Shown: piece by piece, positions 43,859-56,258 of the stretch
How positions within the stretch are numbered: the first letter of the stretch is position 1
Layout: every line of letters starts with the position of its first letter
NCBI GenBank assembly: GCA_021029095.1
Contig: JAJOHG010000027.1
Location: 186,001 to 250,000 of the forward strand
DNA length: 64,000 nucleotides
Direction: 5' to 3'
DNA from: Phellopilus nigrolimitatus
Taxonomy: Eukaryota > Basidiomycota > Agaricomycetes > Hymenochaetales > Hymenochaetaceae
The notes under the pieces: generated by a model
Told to the model about the DNA's origin: nothing
Seen by the model: the letters and a program-made list of their open reading frames with translations, nothing else
Databases searched by the model: none
Translations under genes and position numbers: made by a program

Positions 43859-44440
43859 GATGGGATGGTAATGGTAAGGATGGAAGGCTCATGACCCGTG
43901 CACGCTATATACTGTTTACCGTTTAATATCGCCCTTCTCTTGTCTTCGGCTAAAGAAAAGTACGGTTTGGGCAACGAGAAGTGCACGAGTACCTTTGTTA
44001 TCACAGGAAATCGTCACCAATCCCCAAGAGGCAGCTCATGAGCGTTTCATTGTAGCGAGTGCTTCCGAGAGTCTAAAGACACCTGATGAAGATTAGCAAT
44101 GTGATTTCGGCAACGAGATTGTACAGGTCACAGGTGGGTGTAGAAAGTCTACGGTCCCCCTACTTAAGGAAAGCGGTTCCCGTCCGCGCCGCAAGCCCGC
44201 TTCCACATCGGCGCATCGTCACCGTACATGTACACTTACGCGAAGGAAACAAGATGTCCAACTGTGCAAAACTTTCATTTTAAACATATATGGTAGAAAT
44301 ACAATATATATGCAATCGACTTGAAGTTGAACTTTCCTCTTCTTTCATACCGGTTGGGCAATAGTCCTGACTACAATTTTTAGGCATGACCATACGCCCA
44401 ATAGAGTCCCCACTGCCAATTTCGCCCATAATACAATATA

Positions 44441-44484
44441 TTTTGGGGTGAATTGGGCTGACAGCGTGCCATAGGCAATGATGA
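44441..44484 (+). repeat. Degenerate dispersed repeat, copy 3
   Basis: Matches 4336-4379 over 44 nt with transition differences only. The shared core is CATAGGCAATG. Confidence 0.45.
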
Positions 44485-44534
44485 AAGACGACGGACGACA
44501 CGAATGAGTGCTCGGGAACCGCCTTCCTATTTAG

Positions 44535-46909
<2,375 letters not shown>

Positions 46910-47224
46910 AATGGTCAACATGCTCACATTCCCAAATCTACTAATGAATAATATGTCTTGCCTGCCACGAAGTAAAAGTATTTGAGGGTGCAAATGAAGG
47001 CTTTGCGAGCTTTTTTTATGTAAGTAGCGTTGTGTCTTTTACAGCAAAGTTATTCCAGCAAAAATTTATAAGCGCTGCTTTGGTCTTGGTTGAAGATGAA
47101 AACGTCGACTTTTGTTGTATCATCATTGATGAATATGTATTTTATCATTTATGTACATTGACGCGTCAATCGACACGGCTCGCGTCTTCAATTGACAGCC
47201 ACATTTCTACATCCTCCAATCATC
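46910..47224. other. Intergenic: TRS33 promoter region
   Basis: AT-rich 315 bp with no coding signal. A short CT-rich stretch lies just before ATG 47225. Confidence 0.5.
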
Positions 47225-48261
47225 ATGGCTCTTCGCAACTCTCTTCAGAGCCCTGCATATATATCCTCAGCGGCCTCCTCGAGCTCGCTCGTCACACCAT
47301 CTCTCTCCCTCCTTGCCGACCCGCCGATCCGACTGGCGGACGCAGCAGCGCACGACTACCTTCTCATCGAGATGGTGCACACGCTCCGCGCGTCCGCCAG
47401 CGTCGCGGCAGAACGCGTGCGGCGCATCGAGCGTGAGATGCTTGAAGCCGGTATCGTCCTCGGGCCCGCTCCGCCTGAAAAAGGCGCGGCGCTGAAGGAG
47501 AAGGACAGGCTGAAGAAGGAGGGGAGGGACTCCGTAGGAAGTGCGGGTAGTTCGACGGCAGGGGTAACACTAGGGGCGAAGGCTGTGGACGGCGAGGGGG
47601 ATGAGGAGGGCCTTCGAACGCGTCTCGAAGCCATTGGTGTGAATGTTGGAGGAAACATCGCCGAGCGGTGAGCTCGAAACGAATGACGCTCTACAGGTGA
47701 AACTGGCTGACTTCTTTGCCGCAGATTATGTCGCGACCGTCCACGCTTCGGAGACACACTCGACGCGGTCAAGTTCATATGCAAGGAAGTATGGTCGACA
47801 TGTTGGGATAAGCAGGTCGATAACCTACGGACGAACCATCGCGTGCGTATTTGTTTGATTTTTGATTTGCTTTGCCCGCTCCTTGTCGCGCTGAACGTCT
47901 CACGTCTCCTCGTTTGTATACTACAGGGCGTGTATGTACTTTCAGACAATCAATTCAAGCCCATCGCTCGGATATCCTCTTTCGAAGGGACGGCGGATGC
48001 GCTCTGGCGCGCAAAGATCGTGCGTGTCCCTTTTTACTCCGATAGCAGCAAAGGCCGACATCCCTACTATGTTTTAGTATGTCGCAATGTCAGCTGGAAT
48101 CATCAAAGGTGCACTTGCTCGGATGGGTTACCAGGCAACCGTCGTTCCGGAAATCCAGCATCTGCCGCAATGTGTGTTCTCGTATCCGCTATCCACATTT
48201 TTTTGCTACAAAATCTCATGCCTTTCCAGGCACTTTCCAAGTCAAATTACCGAGGAGTTAA
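47225..48261 (+). CDS. TRS33: TRAPP complex subunit TRS33 (TRAPPC6 family)
   Basis: Trs33 is part of the TRAPP complexes that activate Ypt/Rab1 GTPases in ER-Golgi and Golgi traffic. ATG 47225. The N-terminal Ser/Ala-rich stretch is followed by DAAAHDYLLIEMVHTLR, an inserted low-complexity Lys/Gly/Ser region, then the family core VNVGGNIAERL, DTLDAVKFICKEVW, WDKQVDNLRTNHRGVYVL, FKPIARISSFEGTADALWRAK, YVAMSAGIIKGALARMGY and VVPEIQHLPQCTFQVKLP. Introns are 47669-47724, 47841-47927, 48020-48077 and 48171-48229. The frame is unbroken, with the stop at 48259-48261. The low-complexity insert makes it longer than the yeast protein. Confidence 0.92.
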
Positions 48262-48653
48262 TTACAGCATTCCAAAATATTCGGCCTTGTTGTTCCTTCT
48301 GTATTGATAGCTGTGGAAACGTTACTTTCCATTTTTTGGATGCTTGTGGATTTCGACTGGTGAATTTGATGAGTCTGCGCTTTCAAGCCCAGTGGACCGG
48401 TAAGCACTTGGACTTTCTATCCGGCTCACTGCTATTCTTCGACATGTCCTCCGTCTTGGGAGAATCAATCTGAAAAATAGGGTCGCCACGTAAAAGATTG
48501 TGCGGCTATCACTCGGAGATGTGCAACATACCTTCACCTGGCCCGGAAATCTGAGTACATATGTATAATGTCGTCACCTGGTCTTGGGCTCACAGCAGCT
48601 GACTGACTTTTCTAAGAGACCTAACAATTCGCCTTTTAGTTACTTAATAAGCC

Positions 48654-48755
48654 TGTGACCAACCGCCACAGTCAGCGGTAAGGAGAGCCGGGCTGGGGAG
48701 TGAGGAAGGGGAGAGTAATGACTTGCTACATGATCTGTGGCGGCTGGTTACGAGT
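48654..48755. repeat. Imperfect 20-bp inverted repeat
   Basis: The left arm is 48653-48672 (ending ACCAACCGCCACAG) and the right arm 48736-48755 (CTGTGGCGGCTGGTTACGAG); 16 of 20 positions pair. The loop is 63 nt and purine-rich. It could be a small foldback element. Confidence 0.5.
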
Positions 48756-48887
48756 CTAGTTACTTTGCACCGGGGCTGAGCTCATTCGATTGTATGCCTA
48801 TTCTGTGACGTGTGAACACTTTGTTCCTCTACTGCGTCTATCCCCATTAAAAGTTAACTTTGCTAGGGCCCTTAGGCAGGGGTAGAG

Positions 48888-48895
48888 TATAAATA
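48888..48895 (+). promoter_or_regulatory. TATA-like box
   Basis: TATAAATA lies 49 nt upstream of ATG 48944. Position and sequence suit a core promoter. Confidence 0.4.
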
Positions 48896-48943
48896 CCTAA
48901 GTGTCTCAAGATACACGTTGCCAGGAACCCAGCAAAGGACGAG

Positions 48944-49619
48944 ATGTCCAGGCTAGCTGTACCGCCGCGTACAGAGAGAAGTAAAAGTGCTACAAGCGTC
49001 ATGTCAGGTAAACTTGTCTCAATATTGTCGTTTATTGATCTGTCCAACCCCACTCCCAAATCGACAGAAGTTCAAAGCAGATTAGCCTCTGTCAGGCATA
49101 CATTGTCAAGTATACGGCGAAGCGGTCAGTTGATGTTTGCTTACAGTGGCACATGTTATTGATGTTTTGCCTATCAGACAAACCCGACAAGCTGGCCCTT
49201 CTCGAGGAAACCAGCTTCCCTGCACATCAGAGGCCTGCCCAGACCAGTACGTTTTAAGACCCTGTTTACTAATTCTCTAACATACTTACTGTTTGGCAGT
49301 CTTCAGAGAGATGCAAGGAATAGATATTAAACTTTATCGACATACGCAAACAAATGAATATCACTTGATCGGTATGTAGTTTTCTATTTACTCAATTCTG
49401 CCGGGTCGGGTTATTGATCTCTAATGCATTTGTCTAGAATTCGTGAAAGACTCGCGAACAATAGTGCTGGAATTCCTTGGCGAGACAGAGGGTGCTGCCA
49501 TAGCAGCGTTCAGGCGTCATCACAAAATGTTAGACTTCACATTAGTTTTAGGAGTCGAATTTGAAAAAATGCTCGCAATGTTAGATAGATTGACGGACAT
49601 TACTGGTAGTACTAAGTAG
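48944..49619 (+). CDS. Unrecognised small multi-exon protein (about 167 residues)
   Basis: I do not recognise this protein. Four exons fit with consistent phases: 48944-49124, 49178-49246, 49300-49371 and 49438-49619 (504 nt in all, including the stop TAG). Each junction has GT..AG borders: donors GTCAGT, GTACGT and GTATGT; acceptors ATCAG, GGCAG and TCTAG. The 60-nt stretch 49008-49067 also looks like an in-frame intron (GTAAAC..GACAG) that could be kept or removed. The product starts MSRLAVPPRTERSKSATSV (basic, Ser-rich). Its second half looks like a compact alpha/beta fold (IDIKLYRHTQTNEYHLI, TIVLEFLGETEGAAIAAFRR, LVLGVEFEKMLAMLDRL). There is no signal peptide or membrane segment. A TATA-like box sits 49 nt upstream. 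Confidence 0.55.
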
Positions 49620-49918
49620 AGTATGCATATTTATTAATATTTATTAATTTATCAGAGGGACTTGAGGTTTACATAATATTTCTTTCGTGTCTGCGGCGTG
49701 TAGGAGTGACAATAAGTTGAATACCAATGATCCACTCCCAAGCATCATGAATAATTGGCCTCCGAGAAGACAGGCACAAATTTCTGTGACTTATTCGGAT
49801 GATAATATATTGCTTAGTTTATTATTTGGCACAGAGCCGGTGGTGGATGTCATACCACTAGCCATTGCAAACACTAGGGTCATTCAAAGTTGGAACGGAA
49901 CGACGTTCCACTCCTGTC

Positions 49919-49950
49919 GGCTGCCCAGAAAGGTAAGAATTACTTCAGCT
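49919..49950 (+). repeat. Inverted repeat, left arm
   Basis: The core GCTGCCCAGAAAGG then ATTACTTCAGC matches the reverse complement of 50838-50870 at about 29 of 33 positions. The arms enclose about 890 bp. Confidence 0.6.
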
Positions 49951-50462
49951 TATATCCCTGAGTCACAGGCCGTCACACCTGCATATATGCTACATATATT
50001 CTGCTTTTTGACTCTCTTCGGCATCCATCTGAGCTCGTTATGATTCTGCAAGGTATTTAGAGCATCTTTACATAAATTTAGGGAGCTTCTGACCTTTTGA
50101 AATGTTTTGTCTGTCAATTTCAGGTATCCTCCTTTTGCAGAATAGATTTTCCCTTTCCAGAGAATAACAAATCTTTCTCAAAGATACTTAAGCCACCCTA
50201 AATAATCTCTATAAATCTATCATTACTCTGATTTTGCCTTCATTATGCTTACAGTGGCCAGTCAGAAAATAGCCTTGAGGTTTTACAACAAAAAGAAAAG
50301 CCCTGCCAAATCTTCAGACAAAATTCTCTAGACAAAAATTAAGCTGAAGACTTGCAGATGACTACCATCCAGCATAGTCTCTGTGTAACCTCCCGGTTAC
50401 AGTTACCAATCATTGTTAGATAATCATTTCCTATTTCGTATCGTACTTATATGCGCGCGCAC

Positions 50463-50549
50463 CGTAATTCGAGTTTCGTCTTCTCTCACTCGAATTACAG
50501 GTACGTGCAAACACTGTATTTATTAGGTCTTCTCTCACTCGAATTACAG
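50463..50549 (+). repeat. 23-nt perfect direct repeat with a nested hairpin
   Basis: The unit starting GTCTTCTCTCACTCGAATTA (and ending CAG) occurs at 50478-50500 and 50527-50549. GTAATTCGAG at 50464-50473 is the exact reverse complement of CTCGAATTAC inside the first unit. Confidence 0.65.
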
Positions 50550-50837
50550 AGTTTTCTCCCGTCTGTTTTCTAGTGTTCACACCTCTCGGTGTGCTTCCAC
50601 TCTGCTGTGATCAAAAAATGAGCAAGGGACAAGACACCAATTTGCAAGAGAAACAACCATCATATTTGGATTTGACCTCATTGCATGTAGCTATTTAGGA
50701 TGTCATTATACACATATAACATCTCAAAATAGTATCATGAACTTCTCAGAACTACACTGAGGGATTTTTGAGGCCGAGCTGTTGAAGAGTCTGAATGTTG
50801 CGGAGGCAGGTAAGTGATGTAACGCCGCTTGCACTGC

Positions 50838-50870
50838 GCTGAAGTAATCCCTTCCTTTCTGGGCAGCCGG
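50838..50870 (-). repeat. Inverted repeat, right arm
   Basis: Reverse complement of 49919-49950 with about four mismatches. Confidence 0.6.
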
Positions 50871-50881
50871 AGGGCTGAACG

Positions 50882-50924
50882 GATCGGCACCAGTTTGATC
50901 GGCACCAGTTGATCGGCATTGTTT
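50882..50924 (+). repeat. Three tandem 14-15-nt units
   Basis: GATCGGCACCAGTTT, GATCGGCACCAGTT and GATCGGCATTGTTT in a row. The last unit is diverged. Confidence 0.7.
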
Positions 50925-51179
50925 GGTCCGTTTTGTTCGAATTGCTGACGGCTTACCTGTATGCCCAGCGTCGACCTACACAAAGCTTTAAGCTCGTGGA
51001 CACTGGCGGGCATGGGAGGGCATGGTCTAGAAAAACGTCGCCGCGGCCAGTGGACGCTATTATCAAGTTTGTGCATCAACTGTAAGCTCAAGCTCATCCC
51101 GTTAGTAATACTACGCTCTTTCTTACAAAGATACTTTCTTTTACAGATCGCGTCAACATGCGTCAGTTCCCGATCGCAC

Positions 51180-51187
51180 TATATAAA
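51180..51187 (+). promoter_or_regulatory. TATA box of the MDR reductase gene
   Basis: TATATAAA lies 45 nt upstream of ATG 51232 in otherwise GC-rich DNA. Confidence 0.5.
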
Positions 51188-51231
51188 GAGGCCGCTGCCA
51201 ACGCGCACCTTGACGAAACATCACCTCTACA

Positions 51232-52591
51232 ATGTCAACAGCATCCCTCCCCAGCACCCAGCTCGGCGTCTTCGGCGGCAAGCTCCAGTCGCTCCCCGTG
51301 CCCGCCCCTGGCCCGGGCGAGGTCCTCGTCCAGAACGTAGCCGTCGCGTCCAACCCGAAGGACTGGAAGTACCCCGAGTGGCAGAACGATCGCTCGTACG
51401 TCGAGGGTAACGACATCGCCGGCTTTGTCGCCGCCGTCGGCCCCGGCGTCACCGAGTACAAGGGCGGCGAGCGCATCGCCGCGTTCACGAAGATGGCCAC
51501 GAAGGAGAGCAAGGTGCGCGCTGCGAGGGGCTTCCGCGTTTCGTTTCGTTTATTTTATTGACATGCCACTTTCTACCGATAGTACGGCGCGTATGCGCAG
51601 TACAGCATCACGCCCGCGTCGACGACGTTCCCGCTGCCCGACTCCACGAGCTTCGAGGAGGCCGCGACACTTCCGCTTGCCGTGCTGACCGCCGCGATCG
51701 GGCTCTTCGTCGACCTCGGCCTGCCCGAGCCACCCGCGCCGGGCGCCGCCCCGCTCCCCAGTGCGTCACAGCTGCATTCTCAGACGTATTATGATTGACG
51801 ATTGAATCGACGCAGGCTCCGGAAATGCCATCATCGTCTACGGCGCGTCCTCGTCTGTCGGCGCGTACGCCGTGCAGCTCGCGAAGCGCGCGGGGCTCTT
51901 CGTCGTCGGCGTCGCCGGCGCGTCGGGCGACTACGTCGCGTCCCTCGGCGCCGATGTCGTCGTCGACTACCGCGCACACAAGGACGAAACCTGCCCTCGT
52001 AAGTCCCCCGCCCGTCAGCCCGTCCACTTATTCATTCATTCATTGATTTCTAAACCACACCTCGCGCGCCTGCGATAGGGAGACGCACTCGTCGCGGCGC
52101 TCGGCGGACGGCCCGTCGCCACCGCGTACGACGCGATTTCCAACGGCACGTCTACGCTGGCCCTCGCGCGCGCGCTCGCGGCGGCCGCGCCCTGATGGGC
52201 AGGCAAAGATAGTGCTCGTCCTCCCGCTCGCGGACGAAACGCGCACGCGCCTCCCCGCGGGCGTATCGGCCGTGATGACGTACGTCGCCACGGCCCACAA
52301 GACGGACGAGGCCTGTGCGTCCCCTCTTTCCCCTCCTCTTCTTCTTTCTTCTCCGTGCTGCAACGGCGCTGATGCGTGCGTGCGGCGGCAGTCTCTGCGC
52401 GCTTCGCGCGCCAGATCGCGGCGTACCTCGCGCCCGGCGCGGGCAACCCCGCACCGTTCCGGCCGAACCGCGTGCAGCTCGTGCCGGGCGGGCTCGCGGG
52501 TGTCGACGAGGGCCTCGCGCTGCTGAAGGCCGACAAGGTGCACGGCGCGAAGCTCGTGTACCGCATCGCGGAGACGCCGGGGCTGGCTTGA
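51232..52591 (+). CDS. Medium-chain dehydrogenase/reductase, enoyl-reductase type (one frameshift)
   Basis: GroES-like N-terminal half: LPVPAPGPGEVLVQNVAVASNP, KYPEWQNDRSYVEGNDIAGFV. The Rossmann half has IIVYGASSSVGAYAVQLAKR. The end has GNPAPFRPNRVQLVPGGLAG, DEGLALLKADKVHGAKLVYR. No structural zinc-site cysteine cluster is evident, which fits the quinone/enoyl reductase branch used as toxin-biosynthesis-like trans-enoyl reductases in fungi; the natural substrate is unknown. Introns are 51514-51582, 51762-51814, 51999 to about 52085, and 52321-52392. One extra base near 52193 puts a TGA in frame after ALAAAAP; correcting it gives QAKIVLVLPLADETRTRLP. Strong C-ending codon bias. Confidence 0.87.
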
Positions 52592-53149
52592 GAAGACGCG
52601 CCGGAGGCGAGGCGAAGCTTGTTCTGGCGGAGATTTTCGACCTGCGATGAAGGGCTTGTGGGGAAGTGTATAACAGCTGTATTTTCCCGATTTAATATGA
52701 ATGCGAATACGAATGCTCGGAAGCCTAACTAACCCTAACCTCCTCAAGCATGATACTGTTATTTCCTGCGATCGTTTTTGCCGCTGCGAAGGTTTCAAAA
52801 CACGTCTACGAATGTTGACCATTTCGTTATTGGATATAGTCGATCTTCTGAATTTTCCACCCAAGACAAAGAAAGACTGCAAACACTGGAACCCCCCACG
52901 AAAGACGGCAAGACTCGCGGGTGACTTGGACTACTCTATTTCTGTCAGCAGAGTGCGGGATAAAGGGAAGTGATGATGGCCTGGTGGGGGGTGTATTGCA
53001 ACTCACGACCGACCCACCCCTGGTGCGTAGCCAAAATCTGTTGGGTTTTTTGCTTTCGGCTCACGCTTGTTGAATACATAGAAAATGACGTACCAGAGTA
53101 CTACCTCAATACATTGCGGCCCGTTATCCACAAAGCTATACATCCGGTT
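52592..53149. other. Intergenic between MDR reductase and the cullin relic
   Basis: No gene seen. It includes CTAACTAACCCTAACC at about 52725-52740, a short telomere-like word. Confidence 0.45.
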
Positions 53150-53770
53150 TTGACCCAGCCACAGCCCAGCATGCTTCAGAATGCTGACACAGACTCGTTT
53201 GACTACGAGAATATATTGCAAGCCACATCTACAGCAGGTCCTTGTCGCAGGCAAGGGTCAATGGATTTACGACAAGCTCCTGTTCGAACTCAAAGAGGCT
53301 GCTGTGAATATGTAACTAACACTTGATTTCGCTGGATGAGTCGAAAAAGATGGACTGTGGTCAACGAGTTAGTCGACGCATCTACTCGGTTCGACGGGAG
53401 CATGCGGCTCCTCGAGACCCTCCTGACCTACCTTGACCGCGTATTCGTGCTCCAGAAACCGGGCATGCTCTATGTTCGGTGAGCGATACTCATCAGTTCT
53501 TTTCTGGTAGTCGAACGCAAGGAATGGCAGGCAATTGGCTATGCGGCTGTTCAAGGTACATTGCCCTCCAGTATGGGAAAAATGCCCTTCGACTTAGTTG
53601 AAGCTGTGAAGGAATGAGCCAATTTGGATCGATTCTTCGAAGTACGCGTCATTCTACAAGAATAAGCACCAGGGACGCAAACTAGACTTCGACCTCGGGA
53701 CGGCGTCGGTACGTGGGAGCATATCCCTCGGTGCCCACCTCCGTGTACATAGTAGGGTTTACCTTGCATA
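53150..53770 (+). pseudogene. Cullin pseudogene, internally deleted
   Basis: Plus-strand fragments in several frames resemble cullins. DYENILQATS and GKGQWIYDKLLFELKEAAVNM, then LLETLLTYLDRVFVLQKPGM, fit the N-terminal cullin repeats, including the typical YLDR.YVLQ block. Only about 180 bp later, YASFYKNKHQGRKLDFDLGTASVR fits the cullin-homology domain (FYxxKHxGRKL), which lies hundreds of residues further on in a complete cullin. Stops (for example near 53316 and 53481) and frame changes interrupt the pieces. It cannot make a working cullin scaffold. It could be a retained fragment of an old duplication. Confidence 0.7.
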
Positions 53771-53829
53771 TATTATATAATAAAAAATGAATAAATTCCT
53801 AACGATCGTTCTGAAGACTGATTTCAAAG

Positions 53830-53849
53830 CCCCCCCCCCCCCCCCCCCC
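53830..53849. repeat. Homopolymer run of about 20 C
   Basis: Uninterrupted C tract in non-coding DNA, just downstream of the kinase-like gene's stop. Its length is uncertain in any sequencing method. Confidence 0.8.
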
Positions 53850-53864
53850 TCCCGGAGACTATAA

Positions 53865-56258
53865 TCACAATCCTGCCAGAACATTCTCAAGTACAGCCAG
53901 TTCTTGCGCCTGCTTTATCAGTGAGTTTTTGCGAGTGCTTCGATCGAAGTCGATGATGGCGACCTCTCCTGTTTCATTGACAACGAGGTTCCTGCGGCGG
54001 ATGTCATTGTGAAGAATACCGGCCGCATGTATGGCCTTCAACGCCTGGATAAAGGCCGCGCTAGAAGCGGAAAACGATTCTCAGAACTGAAGTACGTGTC
54101 ATCGTGTAGATCGCACTCACCGCTCTGCGGGCGTAACGCACACTGCGCATTCATCTAAGGACGTACCTTCATGAGTCATGACGAGTGCGGAGGGCCCACC
54201 CTCCGCGTCCTTGTACAAACCCAGCACGATTGGTATCGCCTGCACGTTCTTGGCAGCCATACGCCTGTAGATAAGGTACTCGTTCAGGAGCCGTTCCTGC
54301 TGGTCTGCGCGGAACGCCATCTTTACTATCGCATCGCGAACCAGGCATTTCCCCTGGCGAGTGCGGACTTCAAGTGCGGCGCCGTGCACCACGCCCGTCG
54401 CGCAGTCGTTGTACTCAGATATGAGAGCAAAGGTCACGTATTCATCGGCGAGGTACGACGGTCTGTCTGGTGAAGGCAGAGGATTTTGGAGTGCTGCGCC
54501 AGGATATAGGGATGGGTGTGTCCGATAAAAACATGCCGGCGAGACGGAGTCATAGATTCCATATCCCAGGAATATAGCTGCAATGTTTCGGGAACCCGTG
54601 AGCTGGAGAGCCTACGATATTTAAGATTGTGAAATAACGTCAAAGGCAGAGGCAACCTAATCACACCTTATCAGTCTCTCCTTTAACCCGACGACTACCT
54701 CGGTACCCAAGATCATCGCAAATTATCTTCTGACGTTGATCAACAGCATTGGAGTCAGATCCTGTATTGTCATTGTCTTTGATATCCTTCTTGCTTTTCT
54801 CTTCTTCGTCTATCAACCTTGCAACGTCTAGCCGCGTCTTGGAAAGCGGCAATGCAGAGCCCTACCTCGACCTTCCCGTATTGCGCTTGCGTTGGCGGCT
54901 CGATGATCTCCGAAATATAGAATGTTTGCGTTGCTCGATGGCGAAACCCAATTATCTCGTAATTGCCGGAATGGAAGGTGACGACAGTCGCATCTGCCCT
55001 GACAGCTTCGCACCAGGCCTAGAGAAAAGCCATAGAGCAGTCTGTGGGGCAGGGAATCAAATCTGAAACACACCTGCTGAACCCAGTGTTCCGCCCGGCC
55101 ATCGTCACTTTGCCGGTATACGTCGCCGAGCTCGTGATCCTTTCTTCTTTCTTCGTTAGTGTCTTCGCCATTCAAGCTGTTTCTGCCCCGCTTGCGTTTC
55201 CTAGTTTGTGTGATCTTCGGGGGAAATATTAATGGGACCCCTTTATCTGAGGAGTCAACTCTTCCGTCCTCGTCCTTCATCTCGGCGATTTTTCCCGACC
55301 CGACAAAGACGCTCGGAGAGGCTTTACGAGCATCAGGATTTTCGGGAGTTCGAGTACTCGGGTGAGGGGAGACAAGAGTCAGAACACTAGCATCCAGTCC
55401 CCTTGTCAACTCGTCGCTGTCCGGTCCAGTACGAGCCTTTATCCGATCGCGATTACGAGTCTTACACGATCCTTTCTTGGTGGTGCAAGTCACCCATGGA
55501 AAGCTCGTCACGTTATGCTTATCAAGGCGGAGAATGGCGCACATAACAGCGAAGGGGGCTTCCGTCAGAGATTTGAAGGTCCATAAGGCGATAGCCTGTA
55601 TGTGATCGAGGATGAGGCCGATCGTATCTTTGTCCAGTACACACTCGAAGATATTCCGAAGATAGGCTGGTAGCTGGGGATGTGTCGGGTTTTTCAAAGC
55701 ATCAATAGCCGAAACGCCCCTAAGTTTGGGCTTGACAGCGAGATACCCGTCAGCCACGGCTTGAGAAGAGCCAAGTCTGTTAGTGTCCCACGACAAAATT
55801 CCCGACCATAGCGAGGTCGCATCGGGATGTAGGGTGATCATCGAAGCCGCCTTGCTGATGAACGCCGCTGTGGTCACTTTATATGAATTGACGAGGTCCG
55901 TCTCATTTCTCGCATCCTGTACTGCGACGGTTGTTTCAGCATCCAAGAGAGCAGCCGACAATGATTCGACACCCGGAGCATAGAAACTGATGCCTCTTTC
56001 CTTGATAGCCAGTAGAGCTTTGTCGACATACTCAATCAGCCTGCTTGGAATAGATGGGGACACGCAGAGTTTCAGAAGTCTGAGATGCTTTGCCAGGTGC
56101 TTGTCATAAAAATCGGGATTGAGAGTCTGAGTCGTTTGGGAAGCATGCAGCTTTCCCAGCTCGAAAACGTGTGGATTCCAGTTGAAGAGCTCCCTGAGCT
56201 GCGTACACGTCCGCTCGTCGACTTCAGTAAGGGAAGAAAGAATGTCCGGGGTATCCAT
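53865..56258 (-). CDS. Fungal protein kinase-like protein (degenerate catalytic site)
   Basis: ATG 56258 starts a long N-terminal region without a recognised fold (DILSSLTEVDERTCTQLREL; later Lys/Arg-rich RKRKRGRNSLNGE). An intron at about 55018-55065 joins VQQ to AWCEAVRADATVVTFHSGNY. The kinase-like part follows: IVKMAFRADQQERLLNEYLI (Lys and Glu in the VAxK/E positions), a hinge-like ALVMTHEGTSLDE, catalytic loop ILHNDIRRRNLVV, then AIIDFDRS in place of DFG. The stop is at 53865-53867. Such kinase-like genes are common in mushroom genomes. HxDxxxxN is kept, while the metal-binding motif is DFD; activity is uncertain. All parts fit one gene, although two adjacent genes cannot be fully excluded. 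Confidence 0.7.

Larger units (their letters stand above)
48262..48943. other. Intergenic with an inverted repeat; upstream region of the unrecognised gene
   Basis: Holds the inverted repeat at 48654-48755 and a TATA-like box at 48888-48895. No ORF of note. Confidence 0.5.
49620..51231. other. Intergenic, AT-rich, with several repeats
   Basis: 1.6 kb holding the inverted repeat pair 49919-49950 / 50838-50870, the 23-nt direct repeat near 50478 and 50527, and the tandem 14-15-mers at 50882-50924. Open frames here are repeat-derived. It is probably a graveyard of small non-autonomous elements. Confidence 0.5.

Noticed and set aside
52725..52740. Telomere-like word CTAACTAACCCTAACC
   Set aside because: Only about two repeats; too short to call an interstitial telomere tract.
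52040..52882. Minus-strand ORF of 280 codons opposite the M​DR reductase 3' end
   Set aside because: Arg-rich shadow of a GC-rich gene on the other strand, with no motif.
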